The notes: a model not told the origin generated them from the letters alone. A stretch of 14,715 bases of DNA from Desulfobacterales bacterium (GCA_012974475.1 JAAXQD010000046.1:1-14715); one strand, 5' to 3'; counted from the first letter of the stretch, positions 1-7,072 are shown. Numbers and translations: made by a program.

Positions 1-22
1 TATTTCTACAAACGTAGAAATA
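1..22. repeat. Perfect 9-bp inverted repeat at window edge
   Basis: The arms TATTTCTAC (1-9) and GTAGAAATA (14-22) are exact reverse complements around a 4-nt loop AAAC. It could be a protein-binding dyad or a small RNA hairpin belonging to whatever lies left of the window. No T-run follows, so it is not a good intrinsic terminator on the + strand. Only one copy is visible and the flanking context is cut off. Confidence 0.5.
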
Positions 23-335
23 TCGCTTTGGATCTTTTAACAAAAACCTTTAATCTTCGTTGCTTATAAACTTACTTAATGTTATCATATTTTTCGGCAT
101 TTAAAAAGTCATAACTGGCAACCCCGCGACAGGGCCAATGCCCGGCTTGCAGGCTTGCAAACCGTTTGCAACAACAATGTATTAACAGAGCTAACACATG
201 AACAGGGTTCGATTTAATCCCATTGAAATTCAATGAACCTTTTCCTAAATCACAGGAGCATGTTCGGGGTTGCAATTAAGCGTAAAAAAACTATCTTCTT
301 GATATTATAATAGAGATTCCAAAACGTTAAATTAT
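23..335. other. Non-coding region upstream of nadB with short dyads
   Basis: I see no convincing gene here. The stretch contains a direct repeat of GGCTTGCA (144-159), a perfect 7-bp inverted repeat TTGCAAA-CCG-TTTGCAA (155-171), and a 15-bp palindrome CATTGAA-A-TTCAATG (221-235). These may be operators for nadB or for a gene left of the window, but no known regulator motif was recognised. A 67-residue minus-strand frame (72-275) has no ribosome binding site and looks like chance. Confidence 0.5.
306..311 (+). promoter_or_regulatory. Possible -10 box for nadB
   Basis: A perfect TATAAT lies 24 bp before the nadB ATG. No good -35 hexamer is found at 16-18 bp spacing, where the sequence is TAAAAA-like. 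Such a promoter would need an activator or depend on the A/T-rich context. The implied leader is only about 18 nt. Confidence 0.3.
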
Positions 336-1991
336 ATGACACAAATTAAAACAGACTTTCTGATAATCGGCAGCGGTATCGCCGGCCTGACGTTTGCTCT
401 CAAAGTAGCCGAATTCGGTGATGTGGCGTTAGTCACCAAAAAAGGGATTATGGACAGCAACACCTCCCATGCCCAAGGTGGAATTGCCTCTGTCTTTGGC
501 GAACTCGATTCATTTGACCTTCACATTCAGGATACGCTTGCTTCCGGAGATGGTCTCTGCAACCGGGATGTGGTGGAAATGGTGGTTAAAAACGGACCCG
601 GCCGGATCCGTGAATTGATCGATCTTGGTGTACATTTCAACCTCAGAGATAAAAAGCAATCAGATTCTGAATCCCCTGATTTCGATGCTGAATTAGATTT
701 GGGGCGTGAAGGCGGTCATTCGCAAAAACGTATTGTTCATGCCCACGACATGACGGGGAGAGAAGTCGAAAGGGTCCTTGTAGATCATGTTAAAAATAAC
801 GATCGAATTGCCCTGTTTGAAAACCACATCGCCATCGATCTCATCACCATTTCAACCCGTATGAAAAGGGGTATGATCACGACGACCCATGAAGACTATT
901 GCTGTGGAGCCTATGTCCTTGACAGGGAAACAAATCATGTAAAAACCTTCTGCGCAAAGATAACACTTCTGGCCACCGGCGGTGCAGGCAAAGTTTACCT
1001 TTACACCAGCAATCCGGATGTTGCCACCGGTGACGGCATTGCTATGGGATACCGTGCCGGGACTACCGTCGCCAATCTAGAATTCGTTCAGTTTCATCCA
1101 ACGTGCCTGTATCACCCTGATGCCAAAAACTTCCTGATTTCAGAAGCCTTAAGGGGTGAAGGCGCGGTCCTGGTTGATGCTTCCGGAAACCCTTTCATGG
1201 AAAAATATGACGCCCAAAAGGATCTTGCATGCCGTGACGTGGTTGCGCGTGCCATAGATGCAGAACTCAAGAAAAGCGGGGCTGATTCCGTATTTCTTGA
1301 TATATCCCACAAAAATTCCGACTTCATAAAAGAACGCTTCCCTAATTTATATAAAAAGTGCTTAACCTTCGGTTTTGATATGACCAAAGAGCCGCTTCCG
1401 GTTGTTCCGGCCGCCCATTATATGTGCGGAGGTATCGCAACCGACATGTTTGGAAAAACAGATTTGCACCGATTGTACGCCATCGGCGAAACAGCCTGTA
1501 CCGGACTTCATGGTGCCAACAGGCTTGCAAGCAACTCTTTGATCGAAGCCCTGGTATATTCCCATATGGCTGCCCAACAGGCCGTGAAGGATATCGATAC
1601 ATTCGATTCCACTTCCACCCCTGATCCTCCACCATGGGACGAAGTCGGTACCACAGACAGCGACGAAGTTATTATGGTTTCGCAGAATTGGGATGAAATC
1701 CGGCGATTCATGTGGAACTATGTGGGTATCGTCCGATCAAACAAACGGCTGGAACGGGTTGAACGACGCATTGAAATAATACAGAAAGAGATACGGGAGT
1801 ATTATTGGGATTTTAGGGTTTCACCAGATCTTATTGAGCTTCGAAACATAGCGATAGTGGCAGAACTTATTATCAAGTGTGCCGGACACAGGAAAGAAAG
1901 CCGAGGGCTCCACCACAACATCGAATATCCCTATCGGGATGACATGCGGTGGCAAAAAGACACAATTCTTCGGCGGTCATTTATGGGATAG
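336..1991 (+). CDS. nadB: L-aspartate oxidase (NadB)
   Basis: This flavoprotein oxidises L-aspartate to iminoaspartate, the first step of de novo NAD synthesis; NadA then condenses the product to quinolinate. It is cytosolic. The 551 residues begin with an FAD-binding dinucleotide fold (GSGIAG at 12-17) and show the family signatures SNTSHAQGGIA, HPTCLY followed by ISEALRGEGA, RDVVARAID, PAAHYMCGGI and TGLHGANRLASNSLIEALVY. The C-terminal helical domain typical of the succinate dehydrogenase/fumarate reductase flavoprotein family follows. The length matches NadB. In anaerobes fumarate, rather than oxygen, is the likely electron acceptor; this is family knowledge and is not seen in the sequence. 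The ATG at 336 is right for the family, although the ribosome binding site is weak. nadA and nadC are not in the window; nadD lies about 9.4 kb downstream in another operon. Confidence 0.96.
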   Translation: MTQIKTDFLIIGSGIAGLTFALKVAEFGDVALVTKKGIMDSNTSHAQGGIASVFGELDSFDLHIQDTLASGDGLCNRDVVEMVVKNGPGRIRELIDLGVHFNLRDKKQSDSESPDFDAELDLGREGGHSQKRIVHAHDMTGREVERVLVDHVKNNDRIALFENHIAIDLITISTRMKRGMITTTHEDYCCGAYVLDRETNHVKTFCAKITLLATGGAGKVYLYTSNPDVATGDGIAMGYRAGTTVANLEFVQFHPTCLYHPDAKNFLISEALRGEGAVLVDASGNPFMEKYDAQKDLACRDVVARAIDAELKKSGADSVFLDISHKNSDFIKERFPNLYKKCLTFGFDMTKEPLPVVPAAHYMCGGIATDMFGKTDLHRLYAIGETACTGLHGANRLASNSLIEALVYSHMAAQQAVKDIDTFDSTSTPDPPPWDEVGTTDSDEVIMVSQNWDEIRRFMWNYVGIVRSNKRLERVERRIEIIQKEIREYYWDFRVSPDLIELRNIAIVAELIIKCAGHRKESRGLHHNIEYPYRDDMRWQKDTILRRSFMG

Positions 1992-2349
1992 GACGTATGC
2001 AACATCTTCTTACCCCCCAACCCTTTCCTTTTTATGTAAATTCAACTCCTTGAAATATATACCGCCGGCCCGTCCGCACAATCCCGTTTTTATCCTTCAT
2101 CTTCATTGACAACCCTGGTTTTTGTATTACTTTAGTAGCAAATTTCATACTTGCCTTATTGTGTAATTGAAATTCCATTTGGCTTCCCTGATACAAGATA
2201 TCCACTGTTCTCCGAAAAGCTTCAGGGAATCTTCGACGGTATGGATTTTTATGCATTTTAATATTCCCTTGTTAACCTTGCAGCAAGCCGAAACGATCGC
2301 GCTCACGGTTGCACTTCATGGAGTGCCCGAGCGATTACCAGGAAACTAA
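1992..2349. other. 358-bp gap between nadB and dnaJ
   Basis: No terminator was found after nadB and no convincing promoter before dnaJ. The only candidate gene is the small minus-strand ORF at 2032-2256. A short hairpin, GCACT-TCATGG-AGTGC, lies at 2311-2326 just ahead of dnaJ and could affect its leader. An open plus-strand frame (2167-2349) ends right before the dnaJ ATG, but it starts at a TTG without a ribosome binding site. Confidence 0.5.
2032..2256 (-). CDS. Small hypothetical protein, weak PilZ-like look
   Basis: This is a 74-residue frame with an ATG start and a plausible Shine-Dalgarno sequence (AAGGGA, about 8 nt upstream). The product is basic, beginning MHKNPYRRRFPEAFRRTVDI and ending GRRYIFQGVEFT. 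An Arg-rich RRRFP start and a GVEF-type end recall PilZ-domain proteins, but it is shorter than a full PilZ domain and I do not claim the assignment. It lies antisense in the nadB-dnaJ gap and would have to be transcribed on its own. It may equally be a chance frame or a decayed gene. Confidence 0.3.
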   Translation of the reverse strand: MHKNPYRRRFPEAFRRTVDILYQGSQMEFQLHNKASMKFATKVIQKPGLSMKMKDKNGIVRTGRRYIFQGVEFT

Positions 2350-3465
2350 ATGAGGAACAAACGAGATTACTACGAAGTCTTAAATGTAAGCCGTAATGCC
2401 GATGAAAGCGAGCTAAAGGCCAGCTACCGTAAACGGGCCCTTAAATACCATCCGGATCGAAATCCCGACGACAAAGAGTCTGAAGAAAAGTTCAAGGAAG
2501 CCTCCGAAGCTTATGAGGTTCTTCGAGATCCTCAAAAACGGAACATTTATGACCAGTTTGGCCATCAAGGTCTCGAAGGGTCAGGGTTTTCTGGATTTAG
2601 CGGGTTTGAAGATATTTTTTCGAGCTTTGGCGGAATTTTTGAGGAATTTTTTGGATTCAGCAGCGGAAGCCGGTCAAGGAGCCGGGTTCAAAGGGGCGCC
2701 GATCTCCGTTACGACCTGACGCTCAGCTTCATGGACGCCGCTTTTGGTACAGAAATCGAAATAGATTTACAGAAGATGGAAACGTGCTCGTCCTGTGAGG
2801 GAAGCAAGTGCGAACCGGACACCCATCCAGAAACCTGCTGGCAGTGTAATGGCACCGGGCAGGTTTCTCGGAATCAGGGATTTTTTACGGTGAGAACAAC
2901 CTGCTACCAATGCAATGGCAACGGTCAAACCATAACGAATCCATGCACCGCCTGCAAGGGATCCGGACAGGTTCGAGTTCGCAAAAAAGTGGCAGTTAAA
3001 ATCCCGGCAGGCGTAGATACCGGATCCAGGCTCCGCCTGACCGGAGAAGGTGAATCCGGCATATATGGAGGGCCCCCGGGTGATCTCTACGTTTTTATCC
3101 ATGTTGAACCGCACGACTTCTTTGAGCGTGACGATACAAGTGTAATCTGCCAGATGGAAATTTCCTTTGTACAGGCTGCGCTTGGCGATACCATAACGGT
3201 TCCTACCTTAAACGGCAAAAAGACACTAAAAATTCCAAAAGGCACCCAACCTGGCCACATCTTTCGTCTTCGCGGTGAGGGAATTCCGTCTCTGAGATAC
3301 GGCAAACGAGGAGATCAGGTCATTCAAGTTTTAATTAAAACACCCACCCATCTGAATAAAAAACAGGAAGCGCTGCTCAAAGAATTCGCCAAAATTGAAT
3401 CAGGCAAACTACCCAATAAATTAAAAAATATTCTCAAAAGCGGGTTAGACAGAGCATCCAACTGA
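2350..3465 (+). CDS. dnaJ: Chaperone protein DnaJ (type I Hsp40)
   Basis: This co-chaperone stimulates the DnaK ATPase and delivers unfolded clients. The 371 residues show the full type I layout. The J domain (about 1-70) carries the HPD motif at 34-36. A Gly/Phe-rich linker with GFSGFSGFEDIF and EEFFGF repeats follows. The zinc domain has four Cys pairs between residues 146 and about 206 (CSSCEGSK, CWQCNGTG, CYQCNGNG, CTACKGSG). The C-terminal substrate-binding beta domains then run to the end. The first zinc motif departs slightly from CxxCxGxG, with Lys replacing the last Gly, but all eight Cys are present. The ATG at 2350 is preceded by AGGAAA four bases away. dnaK and grpE are not adjacent. 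No clear heat-shock promoter or CIRCE element was seen upstream. Confidence 0.95.
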   Translation: MRNKRDYYEVLNVSRNADESELKASYRKRALKYHPDRNPDDKESEEKFKEASEAYEVLRDPQKRNIYDQFGHQGLEGSGFSGFSGFEDIFSSFGGIFEEFFGFSSGSRSRSRVQRGADLRYDLTLSFMDAAFGTEIEIDLQKMETCSSCEGSKCEPDTHPETCWQCNGTGQVSRNQGFFTVRTTCYQCNGNGQTITNPCTACKGSGQVRVRKKVAVKIPAGVDTGSRLRLTGEGESGIYGGPPGDLYVFIHVEPHDFFERDDTSVICQMEISFVQAALGDTITVPTLNGKKTLKIPKGTQPGHIFRLRGEGIPSLRYGKRGDQVIQVLIKTPTHLNKKQEALLKEFAKIESGKLPNKLKNILKSGLDRASN

Positions 3466-3531
3466 CCTCGATTTTTTAAAAGAAATTTGGACCAATCGGT
3501 TTTTTCGCCAGCCAAAGGAGATTTAACGGCA

Positions 3532-3909
3532 ATGTACGAATTAAAAGTTGTTACGGATTTTGCAGCAGCTCACCAGCTTAAAATGGTGGCTGAAAAATGT
3601 GAAAACTTGCACGGACATAACTGGAAGATCGAAGTCTGTGTCGCCGGAGAAAACCTCAACAATGCGGGGGTATTGATCGACTTTGGAGAATTGAAGCAGT
3701 ATATTTCTGAAATCATAGCAAGGCTGGATCACAAGTTTTTAAACGAACTCGATTACTTTCATGATGACAACCCGCCCTCTTCGGAAAACATTGCGCGGTA
3801 TATTGCAGACGCCCTTCAATCCATGATCGACAATTCTGACGTCAAGGTTGTCCGGGTAACTTCCTGGGAGTCGGAGAACGCCTGTGCGACATACATTGTA
3901 ACTCAATAA
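3532..3909 (+). CDS. queD: 6-carboxytetrahydropterin synthase (QueD/PTPS family)
   Basis: This enzyme converts 7,8-dihydroneopterin triphosphate to 6-carboxy-5,6,7,8-tetrahydropterin in the route to queuosine, the modified tRNA base. The 125 residues carry the zinc ligands His14 (AAAHQL), His27 and His29 (LHGHNW), the catalytic Cys23 (EKCENLHGH), Asp66-His67 (LDHKFLNE) and the substrate-anchoring Glu near the end (WESENACATY). I chose the ATG at 3532 because a good AAAGGAG lies 11 nt upstream and because the MYELKVVTDFAAAH start matches the family. An in-frame TTG at 3487 would add 15 unrelated residues. The gene follows dnaJ by 66 bp and converges on pyrE with a 10-bp gap. queC, queE and queF are not in the window, so the QueD role rather than another PTPS-family role is inferred from the residues. 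Confidence 0.88.
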   Translation: MYELKVVTDFAAAHQLKMVAEKCENLHGHNWKIEVCVAGENLNNAGVLIDFGELKQYISEIIARLDHKFLNELDYFHDDNPPSSENIARYIADALQSMIDNSDVKVVRVTSWESENACATYIVTQ

Positions 3910-3919
3910 TTTGTCTCTA

Positions 3920-4480
3920 TCACCCCATTTTTTCATACTGTTTCATCAGTTCATCTCTTGAGATAACTGCAGCCACATCTCTGACGTGCTGACGGATATT
4001 TTCAAGCCCTCCCTCCTGACGGTCAACCAGAATAACCGCTTTAACCACATCCAGTCCTTCGGAACCGGCCCGTTCGATAGCCTTGATTGTGGAACCACCG
4101 GTTGTAGCAACATCGTCGATGATTACAACCCGCTGTCCCGGTTGCACATCACCTTCGACCCACTTGACAATTCCATGATCTTTTCGGGTTTTGCGTATGG
4201 AAAAGGCATTTATCGGACTTTCTTTTAGTTCTGAAACAAATGCCGTAGCCATGGCCATTGGATCGGCACCGAAAGTAAGCCCGCCAATACCGTCCGGCTT
4301 TAAATCTTTTATGATATCGAATACAAGGTGGCCTACCAGAAACATACCTCTCGGGCTTAATGTCGTCGGCTTACAATTCACATAAAAACGACTCATTCTC
4401 CCTGAAACAAGTTTAAAACTAGGCGTTTCGGTGTATTTAAAAGACTTTCTACATATGATTTCAATAAGTTCTTGTTTCAT
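3920..4480 (-). CDS. pyrE: Orotate phosphoribosyltransferase (PyrE)
   Basis: PyrE joins orotate to PRPP to make orotidine 5'-phosphate in de novo pyrimidine synthesis. The 186-residue product has the N-terminal signature SGRMSRFYVNCKPTTLSPRG, the FGADPMAMATA loop, a basic stretch (SIRKTRKDHG) that normally reaches the partner active site in the dimer, and the PRPP-binding motif VVIIDDVATTGGS at residues 118-130. I chose the ATG at 4480, which has GGAG about 10 nt upstream. An in-frame ATG at 4501 would add seven residues but has no ribosome binding site. It is the last gene of the minus-strand block, 34 bp after fdhD. The length is slightly below the roughly 200-210 residues of many PyrE proteins, which is within family range. 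Confidence 0.93.
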   Translation of the reverse strand: MKQELIEIICRKSFKYTETPSFKLVSGRMSRFYVNCKPTTLSPRGMFLVGHLVFDIIKDLKPDGIGGLTFGADPMAMATAFVSELKESPINAFSIRKTRKDHGIVKWVEGDVQPGQRVVIIDDVATTGGSTIKAIERAGSEGLDVVKAVILVDRQEGGLENIRQHVRDVAAVISRDELMKQYEKMG

Positions 4481-4514
4481 AACGACTCTGCTCCGCTCCA
4501 TTTTTAAAATGAAC

Positions 4515-5315
4515 TCAAACGGTCAAACGCTCCTCTTTACAATAAATATATAACCCGGATTCTTCAGCTAAACACGCCAAGGTCATATTTAATTCTGATG
4601 CCAGTTCTACGGCCAGGGATGTCGGGCGAGAAAAAGCCAGTATAACGGGGACCCGCGCCCGTGCAGCCTTTTGCACCAGTTCGTAACTGATACGGGAGGA
4701 AAGGACCAGCAGCACGGCCCCATCGAGTTTGCGATTCAAGAAAAGCTTTCCGATGGCCTTATCAAGGGCGTTGTGCCGGCCGACATCTTCAGCCGAGGAT
4801 AACAGCTTAAAATCAGCCGCATAAAGAGCAGCGGCGTGAGACGCACGGGTTTTATCACGCAAAGGCTGGAGTTGGGAGAGATTATTAAGAATTTGCCCAG
4901 CCGAACCACCATCAATCCGAGTATGGTCTCTGAGGGGTTGAATTTTCTGATAAAGATCTTTAACAATCTCCTTGCCGCAAATACCGCAACTTGTCTGGCT
5001 GATAAAACCACGCCGGTCTAAAAGACCGGCTATCTTATTGAGCCTCGATTTTCGGATGGTAACGGTGACGACATTAGGATCGATGGCATCACAACAAGAT
5101 ATGGTGTTAAAATCATCCGGTGTATCCACAATCCCTTCGGCCAGGCAAAAACCGGCAGCATGGGCCAATTCATCACCCGGTGTACGCATCACAACAGAAT
5201 ACGGTTTTCCTTCCACATGAATCGACAGGGGTTCTTCGCCAATGAGCATGTGCTCTGAAGATCTGTCGATCTGTTTATATCGGGATACAACCGTATGCTT
5301 AATGCATGTTTCCAA
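4515..5315 (-). CDS. fdhD: Formate dehydrogenase accessory sulfurtransferase FdhD
   Basis: FdhD passes sulfur from a cysteine desulfurase to the molybdenum or tungsten bis-MGD cofactor of formate dehydrogenase and is required for that enzyme's activity. The 266 residues contain the family CxxC (SCGICG, Cys110 and Cys113), a GEEPLSI start region, GDELAHAAGFCLAEGI, the signature EDVGRHNALDKAIG, and SSRISYELVQKAARARVPV. The start is a TTG at 5315 (reading left), supported by a near-perfect AGGAGGT five bases upstream; no ATG in frame fits better. It sits 106 bp after the metal permease and 34 bp before pyrE. No formate dehydrogenase gene is in the window, so the partner enzyme is elsewhere. In selenium-using anaerobes that enzyme is often itself a selenoprotein, which agrees with the selenoprotein gene at 13180. 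Confidence 0.94.
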   Translation of the reverse strand: METCIKHTVVSRYKQIDRSSEHMLIGEEPLSIHVEGKPYSVVMRTPGDELAHAAGFCLAEGIVDTPDDFNTISCCDAIDPNVVTVTIRKSRLNKIAGLLDRRGFISQTSCGICGKEIVKDLYQKIQPLRDHTRIDGGSAGQILNNLSQLQPLRDKTRASHAAALYAADFKLLSSAEDVGRHNALDKAIGKLFLNRKLDGAVLLVLSSRISYELVQKAARARVPVILAFSRPTSLAVELASELNMTLACLAEESGLYIYCKEERLTV

Positions 5316-5320
5316 AAAAG

Positions 5321-5327
5321 ACCTCCT
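5321..5327 (-). promoter_or_regulatory. Strong ribosome binding site that fixes the fdhD TTG start
   Basis: The minus strand reads AGGAGGT, then CTTTT, then TTG. This near-consensus Shine-Dalgarno sequence at 5-nt spacing is what makes the rare TTG start believable. Confidence 0.8.
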
Positions 5328-5421
5328 GAATGAATTGCAGATACCGAATACCTGAGTTTTGATGTAAGTTCAATATTTCTTATATCTGTCCACAGGGCTA
5401 AAATCAATGTCAGATTGCGTT

Positions 5422-6519
5422 TTATTTTTTCCGAATATCGGGAAAGAGAGTGCGGCCTCTGGAATATCCCTGGTAAAGCCCAAAGAGCAGCAGGACACCC
5501 AGAATCACGGCGCTACCCATCTGTATAAAATGAGGGATTATTTGAGCAGCCTGTCCGGCGACTGCCGTTGCGGAAATGCCCATACTGTAATAGAGCATGT
5601 CCGTAAAAAACCCTAACATAATAGAGCATATCGCGATTGAACCGAGATATATCACAAGAGACTTTTTCCCAAGCAGGCCGGAGACGACGCTCATAGAAGC
5701 AACGTTGGTTGCAGGACCGGCCAGCAAAAAAACAAGGGCCGCACCCGGATTCAACCCTTTGAGTACCAAAGCGGCTGCAATCGGTGTGGAGGCGGTGGCA
5801 CAGACATACATGGGGATGCCTGCAATCAGCATAACAAGAATGGCAATAAAGTTGTTGGTCAGGTAGGATTCGAACAGCGCATCAGGAATTATGTAGGTTA
5901 TCATACCGGCCATCAGAATACCGATAATAAACCATTTGCCGATATCACCCAGAAGATCGACAAAAGCATATTTCAAGCCTGAAACGATTTTGGCTGTAAA
6001 TGGTTTCGCCATCGGTTTGCCCGGATTCAGCAACATACTGTTGCATCCGCAATCGTTCGAATCGGAAGAGGAAAGTTGAGAAAAATTTTCTAATGAATTG
6101 CTCCTCCGGTTGGAGAAGTTTTCCAATAGACCTGCTACAACGGCGGTAATAAATGCCGCCACAGGACGAATCAGCGCAATAATCGGATCCATAAGCGCAA
6201 AGGTCAGCGGTATTGAATCGATACCCGTTTCGGGTGTTGAAATAAGAAATGACAAAGTCGCTCCGTTGTCGGCTCCCTGCCGTTTGAGACCTGCCGCCGC
6301 AGGTAAAACACCGCAGGAACACAGCGGAATTGGAATCCCCGCAAGAGCGGCCATGAAAACGGACCGTACGTTTCCGCCGCCGAGGTAACGGCCGATGGTT
6401 TCGGGTTTAATAAAAACATAAAGAATGCCGGCGATGAAAAAGCCAAATAGCATGTAAACGGCTGATTCATAAAAAACTTGCCATGAAGCACGTATGATTT
6501 CAATGGCCACGGTTATCAT
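5422..6519 (-). CDS. SO_0444-type Cu/Zn efflux permease (ArsP/DUF318 superfamily)
   Basis: This is a polytopic inner-membrane protein of 365 residues that probably exports a toxic metal ion. It has two related halves with the same core motif: GIPIPLCSCGVLPAAAGLKR (61-80) with GATLSFLISTPETGIDS, and GIPMYVCATASTPIAAALVL (234-253) with GAALVFLLAGPATNVAS. Hydrophobic segments surround both, about eight to ten in all. A polar linker between the halves holds a Cys pair (DCGC, 157-159) that could bind metal. The PLCSCG motif and the ETG(I/V)DSI stretch are characteristic of the SO_0444 branch rather than of the organoarsenical permease ArsP. It lies 26 bp downstream of the SmtB/ArsR-type regulator, almost certainly in one operon and repressed by it. 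The actual substrate (Zn, Cu, Cd, Pb or an arsenical) cannot be read from the sequence. Confidence 0.82.
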   Translation of the reverse strand: MITVAIEIIRASWQVFYESAVYMLFGFFIAGILYVFIKPETIGRYLGGGNVRSVFMAALAGIPIPLCSCGVLPAAAGLKRQGADNGATLSFLISTPETGIDSIPLTFALMDPIIALIRPVAAFITAVVAGLLENFSNRRSNSLENFSQLSSSDSNDCGCNSMLLNPGKPMAKPFTAKIVSGLKYAFVDLLGDIGKWFIIGILMAGMITYIIPDALFESYLTNNFIAILVMLIAGIPMYVCATASTPIAAALVLKGLNPGAALVFLLAGPATNVASMSVVSGLLGKKSLVIYLGSIAICSIMLGFFTDMLYYSMGISATAVAGQAAQIIPHFIQMGSAVILGVLLLFGLYQGYSRGRTLFPDIRKK

Positions 6520-6545
6520 GCATTAAAACCTTTCTAACAGTATTT

Positions 6546-6890
6546 TTATTCCTTAACATGTTGCAGGCTCTGGCTGATAAGAGATTTTACATGATCATCG
6601 TCCAGACGATAAAACACGCTTTTCCCTTCCCTTCGAAAGCGTACGATTTTCAAGTTTCTGAGAATCCGAAGTTGATGTGAAACAGCGGATTCGGAGGCCC
6701 CGCAAACAGCAGCCAGGTCACAAACACAGAGTTCGCAGGCAGAGAGTGCAGTAACGATTTTAAGCCTGCTCGGATCGCTCAGCGCCTTGAAAATATCGGT
6801 CATGCTCTGAAGTATATTTGGATCGGGAACGTTATCCACAGCACGCTTCACCTGAGCCATATGCAATATTTTTTCCTTACACCGTTCCAT
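6546..6890 (-). CDS. ArsR/SmtB-family metal-sensing repressor
   Basis: This 114-residue winged-helix repressor should leave its operator when it binds metal. The core shows LSDPSRLKIV, the helix-turn-helix ASESAVSHQLRILRNLKIV, and the wing RREGKSVFYRL. Two metal sites known in the family are both visible. The alpha-3 site is ELCVCDL (Cys55 and Cys57, with Cys52 near), possibly joined by Cys4 and His10 at the N-terminus as in CadC. The alpha-5 site is Asp98, His100, His111 and Glu114, with exactly the D-x-H-x10-H-x2-E spacing of SmtB and its relatives. Having both suggests a sensor of Zn and/or Cd/Pb, though arsenic cannot be excluded. The ATG at 6890 has AAGGGG six bases upstream. It is first in the operon with the permease, and a matching operator lies 16 bp before its start. 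Confidence 0.9.
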   Translation of the reverse strand: MERCKEKILHMAQVKRAVDNVPDPNILQSMTDIFKALSDPSRLKIVTALSACELCVCDLAAVCGASESAVSHQLRILRNLKIVRFRREGKSVFYRLDDDHVKSLISQSLQHVKE

Positions 6891-6902
6891 CGAATACCCC
6901 TT

Positions 6903-6947
6903 AATATATGATCATATGTTCATATGTCAATTCGAAACAAATGTCAA
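6903..6947 (-). promoter_or_regulatory. Tandem sigma-70-like promoters for the metal sensor operon
   Basis: On the minus strand two TTGACA -35 boxes occur at 6942-6947 and 6925-6930. The first pairs with TATGAA (6919-6924) at 17-bp spacing. The second pairs with TATATT (6903-6908) at 16-bp spacing. The upstream pair leaves a usable leader; the downstream pair would start transcription almost at the ribosome binding site. Both -10 regions lie in or beside the operator, as expected for a repressed promoter. Confidence 0.6.
6906..6925. promoter_or_regulatory. SmtB/ArsR-type operator
   Basis: On the minus strand the 20-bp element reads ATATGAACAT then ATGATCATAT. It is symmetric at 18 of 20 positions, with outer ATATGA...TCATAT arms that match the known ATATGAAC-type operators of SmtB, CzrA and CadC relatives. 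It covers the -10 region of the regulator's own promoter, which implies autoregulation. A perfect 12-bp palindrome, ATATGATCATAT (6906-6917), lies inside it. Confidence 0.75.
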
Positions 6948-6987
6948 TGCCGTAATCTCTGGATTCTGATTACTTAAAAAGATTATC

Positions 6988-7016
6988 TTGACAAATTATA
7001 GCGATTGACTAATAAT
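6988..7016 (+). promoter_or_regulatory. Sigma-70 promoter of the rplU operon
   Basis: A perfect -35 TTGACA (6988-6993), a 17-bp spacer and a -10 AATAAT (7011-7016, five of six) predict a start of transcription near 7023, about 50 nt before the rplU ATG. This is the strongest constitutive-looking promoter in the window and fits a ribosomal protein operon. Confidence 0.75.
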
Positions 7017-7072
7017 AGTGAATTTATTGAATTATAGATAAAACAAAGTGCACTGCAGGAGGGGTCAAATAC

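Noticed and set aside
1..22. Resemblance of the edge hairpin to a Cas12a-type CRISPR repeat (TTTCTAC...GTAGA)
   Set aside because: Only one copy is present, no spacers or second repeat follow, and the stem is 9 bp rather than the roughly 5 bp expected. Sequence left of the window would be needed to revisit this.
72..275. 67-residue minus-strand ORF upstream of nadB
   Set aside because: No ribosome binding site, unusual composition with clustered Cys and no recognisable motif; it overlaps several dyads and is probably chance.
2049..2076. Possible sigma-32 heat-shock promoter for dnaJ (CTTGAAA, then a CCCGTCCG segment after 13 bp)
   Set aside because: The -10 match to CCCCAT-type sequence is poor and the site is almost 300 bp from the dnaJ start.
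2167..2349. 60-residue plus-strand ORF ending right before dnaJ
   Set aside because: It starts at TTG with no ribosome binding site and shows no recognisable features.
3487..3531. TTG start 15 codons upstream of the chosen queD ATG
   Set aside because: No ribosome binding site fits it, whereas AAAGGAG precedes the ATG at 3532 and the family start MYELKVV begins there.
4481..4501. Upstream ATG for pyrE adding seven residues
   Set aside because: No Shine-Dalgarno sequence precedes it, while GGAG precedes the ATG at 4480 and the family N-terminus matches MKQELIEII.
5422..6519. Assignment of the permease as the arsenical exporter ArsP
   Set aside because: The PLCSCG and ETGIDSI motifs, the Cys-bearing linker and the neighbouring Zn/Cd-type sensor fit the SO_0444 branch better, although the two belong to one superfamily.
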